Positions 1-7,732 of a stretch of DNA of 64,000 nt are shown here, piece after piece (the first letter of the stretch is position 1; every line of letters starts with the position of its first letter). This DNA comes from an uncultured Christensenella sp. (GTDB taxonomy: Bacteria > Bacillota > Clostridia > Christensenellales > Pumilibacteraceae): assembly GCA_910585955.1 (NCBI GenBank), contig CAJUGC010000001.1:280223-344222 (forward strand), given 5' to 3'. The translations under genes and the position numbers were made by a program. Below the pieces are notes generated by a model, which was not told the origin of the DNA, did not search any database, and worked only from the letters and a program-made list of their open reading frames with translations.

Positions 1-72
1 AGCGGGTTGTTGTACATATTCGTACTACGCCCGCAGCCGAGGAGCACGCAACCCGCCTGCGGCGATGAATAC
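1..72 (-). repeat. Structured intergenic repeat, type A (copy 1, cut by window edge)
   Basis: Read on the minus strand, this follows the pfkA stop codon directly. It carries a GC-rich hairpin around two GTAC tetranucleotides, preceded by the GTGCTCCTCGGC block also seen in the copy at 25733-25848. Its far arm lies outside the window. Confidence 0.6.
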
Positions 73-83
73 GGTTTCGGGAA

Positions 84-1163
84 CTATCGTTTAACGCCGA
101 ACGATATCCCAATATCCCTCGCCGCCTTTATGAGAGGATGATCGGCGGGAACGAATTTCATTTTACCCGCTATGTCTTCGAGTTTATTGTAGGTCATAGT
201 CTCGCCGTTTATGGCAACGGTCACGCCGAAAATGCCCTGCTTTATGAGATAACCCGCATATGAGCCTACCTGCGTCGATATGAGGCGGTCGTACGGAGAA
301 GGCGCGCCGCCGCGCTGAATGTGCCCGGGAACGACAACGCGTGTGTCTACTCCGACTTTTTCGTGAAGAAGATCGGCAAGCTCCTGCGTAACAGTCGTCT
401 GCCCCTTTTCTGCGCGACGGGCAAGCCTCTCTTTCTTCTTCAGCGTCGCCTCTTCCTCGGTCATAGCGCCCTCGGCAATCGCGATTATGGAAAAAGCTTT
501 GCCGCTCTCCGCGCGCTCCGTTATCTTCTTGACCACTCTGTCGACATTGAAAGGAATTTCCGGCAAGAGGATTATGTCCGCGCCGCCCGCAATGCCGGCA
601 TAGAGAGTCAACCACCCTACTTTGTTGCCCATGATCTCGACGAGCATGGTGCGACCGTGGCTTGCCGCAGTCGTGTGGATGCGGTCGATACATTCGGTCG
701 CGACGTCTACCGCAGTATGGAAGCCGAATGTAACGTCCGTTCCGTAAATATCGTTGTCTATCGTCTTGGGAAGCCCTATGACGTTAAGACCGAGACTCGA
801 TAAAAGCGCGGCGGATTTGTGAGTTCCCGCGCCGCCGAGCGTTACAAGACAGTCTAGCTTCATCGCCTTATAGTTCTCTTTCATCTTTTCGGCTTTCGTT
901 ACGGGATCGTCGCCGTCGCGCACCGTCATTTTTTTGAACGGCTGTCGCGACGTGCCGAGAATAGTTCCGCCGACGTTTAAAATTCCCGAAAAATCCGATT
1001 CCTTCATCTTGCGGCTTTCTCCCTCTATAAGTCCGCCGTAGCCGTCGGGTATACCGATTATTTCGGCTTTGGGAATATTCGTGTAAACATACTTCCCGAG
1101 TCCGCGAAGAACCGCATTGAGCGCGGGACAATCGCCTCCGCTTGTCAGTACGCCTATTTTCAT
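84..1163 (-). CDS. pfkA: 6-phosphofructokinase, group III-like (359 aa)
   Basis: Phosphorylates fructose 6-phosphate to fructose 1,6-bisphosphate in glycolysis. The protein starts MKIGVLTSGGDCPALNAV, the nucleotide-binding start of the family, with AAGGAGAG just upstream, so the 28-residue in-frame extension upstream was dropped. PKTIDND holds the catalytic Asp; the Lys here is typical of the PPi/ATP mixed clade, and MLVEIMGNKVGW and PGHIQRGG are conserved substrate-binding segments. The usual GGDG or GGNG loop reads GGAGT, so the residue equivalent to E. coli Asp103, which helps hold magnesium, is Ala. The Gly at the following position suggests ATP rather than PPi as donor, by known family rules. 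It lies downstream of the SPFH/Snf7-like operon and may be read with it. Confidence 0.9.
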   Translation of the reverse strand: MKIGVLTSGGDCPALNAVLRGLGKYVYTNIPKAEIIGIPDGYGGLIEGESRKMKESDFSGILNVGGTILGTSRQPFKKMTVRDGDDPVTKAEKMKENYKAMKLDCLVTLGGAGTHKSAALLSSLGLNVIGLPKTIDNDIYGTDVTFGFHTAVDVATECIDRIHTTAASHGRTMLVEIMGNKVGWLTLYAGIAGGADIILLPEIPFNVDRVVKKITERAESGKAFSIIAIAEGAMTEEEATLKKKERLARRAEKGQTTVTQELADLLHEKVGVDTRVVVPGHIQRGGAPSPYDRLISTQVGSYAGYLIKQGIFGVTVAINGETMTYNKLEDIAGKMKFVPADHPLIKAARDIGISFGVKR

Positions 1164-1196
1164 GATTTTACTCTCCTTAATTATATTATTTAACAG

Positions 1197-1236
1197 AATG
1201 TGAGAAGCACGCAGTCCGCTTGCGGCGATGAATGTG
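1197..1236 (-). repeat. Truncated type A repeat arm
   Basis: On the minus strand this begins a few bases after the stop codon of the RelA/SpoT-like gene. It matches one arm of the type A repeat (TTCATCGCCGCA, then GTGCTTCTC) but lacks the GTAC hairpin and the second arm. Confidence 0.5.
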
Positions 1237-1243
1237 CGTTCTT

Positions 1244-2482
1244 TCAATCCGCGATTTTAAGCTCCGTAAGCCTTTTTATTCCGCTCTCCAGCAGCATTTT
1301 AGACGGCACGGACTTTTCTATGAGCGTGCGCAAAAGCACAAGCTGCGCGGGAGTCTTTTCGCCTACGATCCTCCACTCGTAGTATCTGACATACGAGGCA
1401 AAATCCTGCCTGTCGTCGCCGACTTCGAGACTGAAAAAGATGTGAAAAAACACGTTGACGTAAAAGTCCTCGTTTATTGCGGATAAAAGTTTTTCCGCAA
1501 TGGCTTTTTGCACGTCGTTTTCCGGAGCGTAACCGTCAAGCGTTATTTTTTCTCCGACATTTACTTCGTCGAACTCCATACGCCGCAAGCGATTCATGAC
1601 GGCAAGCACGGTGTTGGCGTACCTTTCGCCGGCAAGAGAGCGCATAGTCGCCTGTTTGACTCCCGCTCGCGAAGTGAAGCTCGAGTATTCGAGCACATAC
1701 TGTACGAGCGCTTCGCTGTATGTCTTTATGTTGACGGGAAAGCCGACCTTCTTTTCTACGACGCGCGAATAGACCTCGTTTATGAGCGCGTTCAGCGTCT
1801 CGCCCACCTGGTCGCGATATTCGACGTTCGGACTCGCGAGACAGCGTTTGAACAGCATATGAAGCTGACTGTCGATATTGACGAGACTGTCGTGTATGCT
1901 CATCATGAGTTCGCCGACGAACTTGTCGATCATCATATACTTTTTATTTTTATAGATGACCTTGTGCTCTATCTCCGACCAAAAGCTGTTTACAAGCGAC
2001 TTGATTTGAAGTTCGAACGAATATTTTTCGTCCGCTTCGAGCACATACCCGTCTATACGGTAGATGTCGAGTCCGTTCTTCTGCCGCTCGGGCTGCGGCG
2101 TATCGAGCTTTAAATATATGTTGCCATAGCGGTATTCGCTTGCATTTTCGCCGACCGAAAAGAGAGAGAGCAGCCTTTCGTAAAGTATCTTTTCGTCGTC
2201 CAAAAACCTACACTCGAGCCGCACGCCTATCGTATCCGACGCATCGTATATAAGCCTTTTTGCGTCATACTGCATATAAAGAGCGTTGCGCACAATCTTT
2301 TCTTTGAGGGACGCCGCTGTCTTTATGCGGTAGGTCACGGAAACAGTTTCGTCCACTTCGCCGAACATGGCTTCAAGCGTCTCCGTGATATGCGCGGCAA
2401 CGCGCATTAGGTCGTCCTTTTTCTCCTCGAGCAGAGCGGTCGCCCTTTCGACATAATCGAAAACTTCAATCTTCGGTCCCAT
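1244..2482 (-). CDS. Divergent RelA/SpoT-domain protein (412 aa)
   Basis: The N-terminal half carries a (p)ppGpp-synthetase-like fold: YRIKTAASLKEK (residues about 51-62) matches the ATP-binding RxKxxxSxxxK segment, DTIGVRLECRF matches DxxGxRI, and FELQIKSL...FWSEIEHKVIYK matches ExQxRT...WAxxEHxxxYK. The G-loop that normally reads NGYRSxH is replaced by NGLDIYRIDGYV, so the Tyr/His that stack on the acceptor nucleotide are missing or moved, and the R of ExQxR is K. About 200 helical residues of no recognised family follow. It is the last gene of the SPFH/Snf7-like operon (start after GGGAG). It could be an inactive regulator, a small alarmone synthetase with altered specificity, or a toxin-type pyrophosphokinase. 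The fold is well supported; the activity is unknown. Confidence 0.7.
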   Translation of the reverse strand: MGPKIEVFDYVERATALLEEKKDDLMRVAAHITETLEAMFGEVDETVSVTYRIKTAASLKEKIVRNALYMQYDAKRLIYDASDTIGVRLECRFLDDEKILYERLLSLFSVGENASEYRYGNIYLKLDTPQPERQKNGLDIYRIDGYVLEADEKYSFELQIKSLVNSFWSEIEHKVIYKNKKYMMIDKFVGELMMSIHDSLVNIDSQLHMLFKRCLASPNVEYRDQVGETLNALINEVYSRVVEKKVGFPVNIKTYSEALVQYVLEYSSFTSRAGVKQATMRSLAGERYANTVLAVMNRLRRMEFDEVNVGEKITLDGYAPENDVQKAIAEKLLSAINEDFYVNVFFHIFFSLEVGDDRQDFASYVRYYEWRIVGEKTPAQLVLLRTLIEKSVPSKMLLESGIKRLTELKIAD

Positions 2483-2501
2483 TATTTCTCCCGCGGATTA
2501 T

Positions 2502-3086
2502 CTACGCGCGCGTGCCTATCTCGCCGTCGAGTGCGGCAAGTTTGCTTTCTATGTCTCTGCTCATCTTGTCTTCGCTCTCTATGTCCTCACGCCCTATAAT
2601 ATCGTCGATTTCCTCGTCGCTCACTCCGCCTGCCGCCTCGTAGCCCGAATCCATGACGACGTTCATCGCGTCGAGATATTCGTTCATCTTCTCGCTTTGA
2701 ACTTGCGCTTTCAGCACCGCTTCGTCGAGGGTTTTGCCGACCTTGACGTGATCGAAACTCACAGTCAGTTTTTCCATCTGCTTGCCCATTACGGAAACGT
2801 CTTTCAAAAACCGCGCGCTCATCTCGTTTATGTCGCTCATATTCGTCATTATCTCGAAATCGAGAAGCATACGCTCGGCAAGCTTCTGCTGGCTAACGAC
2901 CTGTTTTAAAGCGGCTTTTGCCGCTGCTTCCTGCGCGGGCGCGCCCTGTTTGCGCGCAAGCTTAGCCTTGTCTATGAACAATTTGCGTTTCGGCTCGAGC
3001 TCGGCGACGAACCGACTCATACGCTCCTTCGTTTCGTTAAGCGCCATGCGTCTTTCGATGAGCTTCTGTTCCTTTCTGCTTCTCAT
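2502..3086 (-). CDS. ESCRT-III/Snf7-like coiled-coil protein (194 aa)
   Basis: A basic N-terminus (MRSRKEQKLIERR), a long run of helices with little Pro or Gly, a segment resembling the Snf7 core (lysine/alanine-rich helix, then MxxMSDINEM...MGKQMEKL) and an acidic tail containing GVSDEEIDDII, like the C-terminal regulatory helix of eukaryotic and archaeal CHMP/Snf7 proteins. Length (about 200) and charge layout fit ESCRT-III better than PspA/Vipp1, which are longer and lack the acidic tail. No signal peptide or membrane helix. The start overlaps the stop of the preceding gene by 4 bp, implying translational coupling. ESCRT-III-like membrane remodelling is inferred from architecture and the SPFH neighbour; it could simply be an unrelated coiled-coil protein. 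Confidence 0.5.
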   Translation of the reverse strand: MRSRKEQKLIERRMALNETKERMSRFVAELEPKRKLFIDKAKLARKQGAPAQEAAAKAALKQVVSQQKLAERMLLDFEIMTNMSDINEMSARFLKDVSVMGKQMEKLTVSFDHVKVGKTLDEAVLKAQVQSEKMNEYLDAMNVVMDSGYEAAGGVSDEEIDDIIGREDIESEDKMSRDIESKLAALDGEIGTRA

Positions 3087-3751
3087 ATCTCTTCACCCGC
3101 ACCGAGCGAACGCAAAAAAGCTTCCGCCTCGTCTTCCTCCTTTTCGACGTTCTTCTCTTCGACGACAGGCATATTCTCTGCGATTTCGCTTTCGCTCTCT
3201 TCTCTCTCCGCAAGACGCGCCGCTTCTTTCTCCAATCTCTCCTCCTGCTCCCACTCGTTTAAAAGTTCGTCTGCGGGCAAAGAATTTCGGACGGCGACGT
3301 TTTTGTGATAAAGAGCCTTGTCTATAGCCTCGTTCGTCAACTCCGTCACCGTTTCGCGTTTCTTACGAGACGAGTTGATCGAATCGGACATCTTTCCTAT
3401 CTCTTCGAGCGACAGAGTCTGCATTTTTTCGAGTTCTACGAAAAGCGTCTGCGTATCGACGAGTTGCGCCATTTTGGCGTTCGAGACTATTTCTTTGCTT
3501 ATCTCGTTTATCGCATACGCATACTGTTCTTTCTCCCGCTCCGCATTCAGATACAACGTAGCGTAGTGCCGTTGCATCGTCTTGTCCTTTTCCTTTTTTG
3601 CCGACTCCTTATATTCGGCTTGTTTGGAAACAACGCCTTTCATCTTGTCGAGATATACGATCTGTTTGTTTTCGAGTTCCCAAATATTGCGCTCTATTTC
3701 ACGCGCTTTTGCCGAATAATCGTCTTTCTTTTTTTTCTTAAACAGTCCCAT
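3083..3751 (-). CDS. Second Snf7-like coiled-coil protein (222 aa)
   Basis: Starts MGLFKKKKKDDYS after AAGGAG; 16 residues of in-frame upstream sequence were excluded. The short hydrophobic then polybasic N-terminus resembles membrane-inserting Snf7 N-termini. Residues about 15-150 are continuous charged helix, followed by a Glu-rich linker and a short C-terminal motif (EAFLRSL) after an acidic stretch, reminiscent of a MIM-type tail. It is probably a diverged paralogue of the next gene, as ESCRT-III subunits usually come in pairs. No known catalytic motif. The assignment rests on architecture alone and could be wrong. Confidence 0.5.
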   Translation of the reverse strand: MGLFKKKKKDDYSAKAREIERNIWELENKQIVYLDKMKGVVSKQAEYKESAKKEKDKTMQRHYATLYLNAEREKEQYAYAINEISKEIVSNAKMAQLVDTQTLFVELEKMQTLSLEEIGKMSDSINSSRKKRETVTELTNEAIDKALYHKNVAVRNSLPADELLNEWEQEERLEKEAARLAEREESESEIAENMPVVEEKNVEKEEDEAEAFLRSLGAGEEI

Positions 3752-3776
3752 GTAAAGCTCCTTTTGCCTATCCGCC

Positions 3777-4061
3777 TCAAAGCGTTCTGCGCCTTGCAAG
3801 CAGTTCTTCTATCCTGTCGAGGTATCGCTCCGTAAGCACTCCTTTTTCCGCGATCGCCGTAAACTCCGTCAGCCTCTTTATAAGTTCCTCGTCTATATAA
3901 GCGATCTCTGCGCTGTCGCTGGGCGCTGCCACGGCAAGCTTTTCCTCCGACGCGCGAAGTCTTCGCTTTGCCGCCATATCCGAACATTCTCCGCGAACGC
4001 TCGACAGCAGGAACATTATTTTCGACGCGCTTTCTATGTTCAGATCACGCTGTTTCTTCAT
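3777..4061 (-). CDS. Small helical protein of unknown function (94 aa)
   Basis: Start chosen at MKKQRD, which has GGAGGA eight bases upstream; an ATG seven codons earlier has none. The start region overlaps the end of the SPFH gene by 17 bp. The protein is predicted helical, with charged residues spread throughout and a basic end (ELLARRRTL). I do not recognise the family. Its position between the SPFH and Snf7-like genes suggests an adaptor or regulatory subunit of that set. Confidence 0.75.
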   Translation of the reverse strand: MKKQRDLNIESASKIMFLLSSVRGECSDMAAKRRLRASEEKLAVAAPSDSAEIAYIDEELIKRLTEFTAIAEKGVLTERYLDRIEELLARRRTL

Positions 4062-4662
4062 CGTCTTTTCCTCCGAAAACATCGCTTATTTCTTCGATAC
4101 GAACGGCGTCGAGAAACAATCCGAATCCGTCGAATTCCTTTTCGAGCTTTTCCTGAATCTCGCCTCGAATCCCATCCGTACGCGCTCCTATATTGTATCC
4201 GCCGTCGATCGCGGAAAGCACCGCCTGCCTGACTGCGCTTACGACTACGGGTTTTAACATGATTTTTACGTCGGTTGCCGTTATGACTTCCTCATAACCG
4301 AACTTTCTGAGCAGCGCGGATGAATTGTCTACGACGAATGTATAAGATCCGTTTGCGCCGGCGACGCCTTTTTTTCCGTCTTTCGACATAAACGGTATTC
4401 CGCCCGTGCCCCAAAGAACCTCGAACTGCTTACAGCGGTTGACTACATAAATCTGCTGCAATTCGCGACATTTCGCAAGTCCTTTAAGCCCTTGCGCAAG
4501 ATTTATTTTTCCCGATCCTTCCCTTACGACCGAGCAGACCGTTCCTCCCTTTATATGGACGGCTTCCATACCCGTCGGAACGTCTACAATCGTGTTATAT
4601 GCAAGCGTACCGTCATAAACGCGCTTTGCAACGTCTTCCGTCGCCTGTACGGCAAATCTCAT
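4045..4662 (-). CDS. SPFH/band-7 domain protein, YdjI-like (205 aa)
   Basis: First gene of the operon; SD AAGGAG before ATG. The early part (GTLAYNTIVDVPTGMEAVHIKGG) and the segment GSYTFVVDNSSALLRKF...VKIMLKPVVVSAVRQAVL, followed by EIQEKLEKEFDGFGLFLDAVRIEEI, follow the soluble SPFH proteins annotated as virion core/YdjI-like. No N-terminal membrane helix, so membrane contact would be peripheral. Family knowledge: in Bacillus subtilis the ydjFGHI operon pairs a PspA-type ESCRT-III protein with an SPFH protein in membrane stress. Here the partners are Snf7-like instead. The SPFH call is fairly secure; the stress role is inferred. Confidence 0.7.
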   Translation of the reverse strand: MRFAVQATEDVAKRVYDGTLAYNTIVDVPTGMEAVHIKGGTVCSVVREGSGKINLAQGLKGLAKCRELQQIYVVNRCKQFEVLWGTGGIPFMSKDGKKGVAGANGSYTFVVDNSSALLRKFGYEEVITATDVKIMLKPVVVSAVRQAVLSAIDGGYNIGARTDGIRGEIQEKLEKEFDGFGLFLDAVRIEEISDVFGGKDDEETA

Positions 4663-4702
4663 AGCTGACTTCTCCTTTTTTACCCTAAACTCCCTTTAGA
4701 AT

Positions 4703-4731
4703 ATTCTATCACAAGACAACGGAAAAGTAAA
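4703..4731 (-). promoter_or_regulatory. SigmaA promoter of the SPFH/Snf7-like operon
   Basis: Minus-strand TTTACT, 17-bp spacer, TAGAAT with an upstream TG (extended -10), about 40 bp before the SPFH gene start. Confidence 0.65.
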
Positions 4732-4816
4732 GGTTTTATGCGTAAATCGCAGCCGAAATATGCGGATTTTGTCTTTATGGGCAGACGCTCAAAGCAAGCA
4801 ATTCAAACGAAAACGA

Positions 4817-4845
4817 TTGACTTTAAGGTCAAAGAATGTTATATT
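4817..4845 (+). promoter_or_regulatory. SigmaA promoter, plus strand
   Basis: TTGACT, 17-bp spacer, TATATT. Transcription would start near 4852, about 200 bases before the gene at 5050. Confidence 0.65.
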
Positions 4846-4851
4846 GATTAT

Positions 4852-4995
4852 GCGATACAGTTTAATAAACTCTCAGTATGGGAAGTATTCTGCCAATAGG
4901 TACAATTCGGGCTCATGCTGATGAGAAAACTGTGTCGCAACAATTCCGGAGCGTACTATTGGAGTGCGCTTCGCAAGAGGCGCACTTTTTAAATG
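4852..4995 (+). ncRNA. Candidate structured leader or small RNA ending in an intrinsic terminator
   Basis: Between the promoter at 4817 and the gene at 5050 the transcript can form a closing stem (CCAATAG at about 4910 with CTATTGG at about 4956), inner hairpins including CTCAT/ATGAG, and then AGTGCGC/GCGCACT followed by five T, an intrinsic terminator at 4961-4990. This is the layout of an attenuator or riboswitch leader, or a stand-alone RNA of about 140 nt. I could not match it to a known riboswitch class. Confidence 0.4.
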
Positions 4996-5049
4996 CCCCG
5001 CATATCTTACGCGCGAAAGGATTTCGGAGTTACACAAGGAGGAAAAGAA

Positions 5050-5415
5050 ATGAATACGGTTACCGACCCGCAACTCAAAATCTATGTGTCGAACAAAAAA
5101 ATAAGCTACGATCTGAAAACCGATGTCATAACCACGGATAAAGCGCCCATGACGCGAAGCCGAAAAAACGGCTATACGATAAAAAACGAACAGGGAAAAC
5201 CTCTCGGACTCGTGTTCATGTCCGACGATAAGCGCACTGCGCGGTACGGCGACTGCGAAATTCTTTTCTTCAAGGAACATGAAAAAGAATACGGGTCATG
5301 GCGGGTAATAAAAATGCACGGCGAGCGTTTTCCGTTCGCCACTCTCGAAAAAATCCTGTCCGCAAAGGAATGCCATACTTTCGTCATTGACCCCCGTACA
5401 AGAAAAGTGAAATAA
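5050..5415 (+). CDS. Hypothetical protein (121 aa)
   Basis: Start MNTVTDPQLKIY follows AAGGAGGAAAAGAA, a strong ribosome site; 19 in-frame upstream residues were excluded. The composition alternates short beta-prone and charged segments (IKNEQGKPLGLVFMSDDKR, GDCEILFFKEHEKEYGSWRV), without signal peptide, membrane helix or cysteine cluster. I do not recognise the family. It has its own promoter and terminator on the opposite strand to its neighbours, and the structured leader in front suggests conditional expression. Confidence 0.75.
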   Translation: MNTVTDPQLKIYVSNKKISYDLKTDVITTDKAPMTRSRKNGYTIKNEQGKPLGLVFMSDDKRTARYGDCEILFFKEHEKEYGSWRVIKMHGERFPFATLEKILSAKECHTFVIDPRTRKVK

Positions 5416-5449
5416 ACACGGCTGCGGAGTTTTCCACAGCCGTGTTTTC
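5416..5449. terminator. Intrinsic terminator, possibly bidirectional
   Basis: ACACGGCTGCGG/CCACAGCCGTGT stem with a T-run, between the convergent ends of the genes at 5050 and 5456. Confidence 0.8.
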
Positions 5450-5455
5450 GCAGTC

Positions 5456-7396
5456 TTATCTGTCTTGCGGCTTTAACTGCTTGAGTATGGTTTCGACTAT
5501 GCTTTCTTTTTTGGAAAGACAATTCTCCGCAAACTTACAATCTATTTCTCCGTTCGAAAGATTTACAAGCTTGTAGACGGGAAGTTTTTTTGCGGTTTCC
5601 GTCAAACGATCCGCCCGTCGTCCGTCGCCGCCCACGGCGATAAGAGCAAGTTTTTTCACTCTTTTCAAGAATTTCTTTCCGCCAGCCGTATCACATATTT
5701 CGTCCAAAGTCGAATAAAAATTCGGCTCGCTTCTTTGTTCTTCGCAGGCGTTTATCGACTCTTCCGCCGTGCTTTCGATCACCTCTACTTCTGCGGCAGG
5801 CAACGAAATTTCATATTTCAAATCGAGTCGGGACGCTCCCACGAAAAGCTTTCCGTGAAAATCCGAAGAGCCTACGGCAAGCGTGACCGACCGCGCTTGT
5901 CCCGCTCTCAACCGCACTTTTTCAAAAGCGACAAGCCGTGAACACGAATCGTATACCTGGACGACTTCCGCCGCCGCATACCTGCCCTCGTTTCGCACTT
6001 CGAGAGTTATTCCGAAAGATACGACTTTCGGCTCGCCGTAAACAAATCTGCTGTATGTCAGTCCATGTCCGAAAGGATAAACCGTCTCCGCCTCTCCTCC
6101 CGTTTCCGACACGAAATCCTCGCACAGTCTTCCGCACGGCGAAACCTCTCCGCAGAGAATTTTTTTCAGAGCCTCTCCCGCGCCGTCGCCGAGATACGGC
6201 GCGTAAATGACGGCGCTTGCCGCGCTCAATCGTTTCAAGTCCAGCCGGCCTCCGCCTACGGCGATAGCCACTACTGCTCTTCCGCTGTCCGCAAGCCGCT
6301 CCACAAGCGACAACTGCTCTTCGGGAAGCTCGGTTTCTCTTTTCAAAAGAGGGCAATCTGCGTCATACGCTTCGAGCACGACTACAACGGGTTCGTCGGG
6401 ATAGGTCATTTCGAGCGCCTCTTCCGAAAGATCTTCGCCCTCCGTATATCCGCGCACGAAATCGACTCTTCTGTCCGCTTTGAGCGCATCTACAAGCGAC
6501 GCGTTTCTTTCCTCTCCGCCCTCTTCACCCGATATGGAAAACCCCAAAGCCGCCTCGCCGCAGACAGTAATACTGTCGCCGGACAACGGAAGTATCCCGT
6601 CGTTCTTAACAAGCACCGCACACTCGGCCGCAAAATCCGCAGCTTTTCTTCTCTGATCCTCTCCGTCCGAATCGAACTCATGATCGTCGTACGTCTCGTC
6701 TATGAGAGCAAGCACCCTCTTCGCGCTTTCCCGTACGTCGCCTTGAGTTATATAACCGCGTCCTATCGCCGACAGCAGACAGGCAGGTTCGTCGAAGCCG
6801 CTTTCAACGGACAAATCTATACCCGATTTTAACGCGGCGGAACGCTCGTCCACATCGCCGCGCTCGGAAAGTATCGCGCCGTCATAGCCCTGTTTTCTCG
6901 CCGCGCAGGCAAGCGAAAATTTCTCTTTGGGAAGCGTCAACGCTTTCGCTTTGCACCCGTCGAGCGCAGCCGAAAGCTCGCTTTCGTCGCCGTCAAAGCG
7001 CACGTTTGCCCCGACTCCGGTCGACTGCACTCCGTCGATATAAGCTCGCGCAAGCTCGTGCGAGAGTTTACGATTCGACGAAAGATATCTGTATCTGTCT
7101 CCGCAGTCCGTATTTACAGCCGAAAGACGCGGCACCCGAGCGGTAACGTGAATGCCGCTTGCGCAACATTCCTTGCCGACTTCTTTGCCTATTGCAAATG
7201 CAAGCGCGGCGTCGAAACCGCAAGCTACGGCAACGGGACCGGGAAAAAGCACGCCTCCTTTTCGCTCGAAGCCGTCATGATCGAGTCTGATCGACGGCAA
7301 AATACGCACCGTTCGAGTCCGCCCGCCGTTTTCTCCGCAGATGATCTGCGCTCGTTCTTCTTCGCTCATAGATTCGAGAATACGATCTATATCCAT
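5456..7396 (-). CDS. GH3-like protein, probably catalytically inactive (646 aa)
   Basis: Resembles family 3 beta-glucosidases in layout: a shortened TIM-barrel-like N domain (to about residue 215), a GH3_C alpha/beta sandwich (about 240-430, LVKNDGILPL to SPCGRLCEDF), an FnIII-like domain (VYPFGHGLTYSRFVYG on) and a C-terminal extension of about 120 residues I do not recognise. The nucleophile segment that normally reads VVSDWG reads AILSERGD, so the Asp is gone, and the KHFA loop is replaced by ANVRFDGDE. About 60-70 barrel residues after it also appear to be missing. The frame is intact and a good promoter precedes it, so it looks like a maintained pseudoenzyme. No signal peptide. Start MDIDRILES chosen from family alignment; the SD is weak. 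Confidence 0.75.
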   Translation of the reverse strand: MDIDRILESMSEEERAQIICGENGGRTRTVRILPSIRLDHDGFERKGGVLFPGPVAVACGFDAALAFAIGKEVGKECCASGIHVTARVPRLSAVNTDCGDRYRYLSSNRKLSHELARAYIDGVQSTGVGANVRFDGDESELSAALDGCKAKALTLPKEKFSLACAARKQGYDGAILSERGDVDERSAALKSGIDLSVESGFDEPACLLSAIGRGYITQGDVRESAKRVLALIDETYDDHEFDSDGEDQRRKAADFAAECAVLVKNDGILPLSGDSITVCGEAALGFSISGEEGGEERNASLVDALKADRRVDFVRGYTEGEDLSEEALEMTYPDEPVVVVLEAYDADCPLLKRETELPEEQLSLVERLADSGRAVVAIAVGGGRLDLKRLSAASAVIYAPYLGDGAGEALKKILCGEVSPCGRLCEDFVSETGGEAETVYPFGHGLTYSRFVYGEPKVVSFGITLEVRNEGRYAAAEVVQVYDSCSRLVAFEKVRLRAGQARSVTLAVGSSDFHGKLFVGASRLDLKYEISLPAAEVEVIESTAEESINACEEQRSEPNFYSTLDEICDTAGGKKFLKRVKKLALIAVGGDGRRADRLTETAKKLPVYKLVNLSNGEIDCKFAENCLSKKESIVETILKQLKPQDR

Positions 7397-7446
7397 TGTG
7401 TTCACCCGTAATAGTTTTGACCGGCTTTTTTGCCCGTCCGCCCTAT

Positions 7447-7475
7447 ATTCTATCATAATACGTCGAAAAAATCAA
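7447..7475 (-). promoter_or_regulatory. SigmaA promoter of the GH3-like gene
   Basis: Minus-strand TTGATT, 17-bp spacer, TAGAAT with upstream TG, about 50 bp before the start codon. Confidence 0.7.
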
Positions 7476-7599
7476 CGATTGTGCAAACAATAGAAAAATT
7501 CAAAACAAACCGTTATGGCTCATGCTTATTCGATTCCCCGTAAAATGCAAAACAGCCGATTATTGCAATCGACTGCTCCGCTATATAATAAGGGGGAAA

Positions 7600-7689
7600 A
7601 TGATGAGCTATTTTGGGCGATTCGGTTTCCTAACACCTCTTCGCGAGTTCATTATATACTATTTAAAATTGTTTGTCAAGCATTTTTAA
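7600..7689 (+). CDS. Possible 29-aa small protein
   Basis: ATGATG follows AAGGGGGAAA, a strong ribosome site, and TATAAT lies at 7584-7589 with TTGCAA 15 bp before it. The reading frame gives MMSYFGRFGFLTPLREFIIY and then eight to nine hydrophobic or basic residues to KHF, stop TAA. It is aromatic and cationic, and might be an amphipathic membrane peptide. No homologue is known to me; the spacing of the promoter is poor. Confidence 0.35.
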   Translation: MMSYFGRFGFLTPLREFIIYYLKLFVKHF

Positions 7690-7732
7690 TAGATTTTTTT
7701 GATTTTTTTCTGAAAATTTATTGATTTTATAT

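Noticed and set aside
4924..4945. CTGATGAGAAAAC, resembling a hammerhead ribozyme core
   Set aside because: Stem II between CTGATGA and GAAA is missing and no matching stems I and III close around it.
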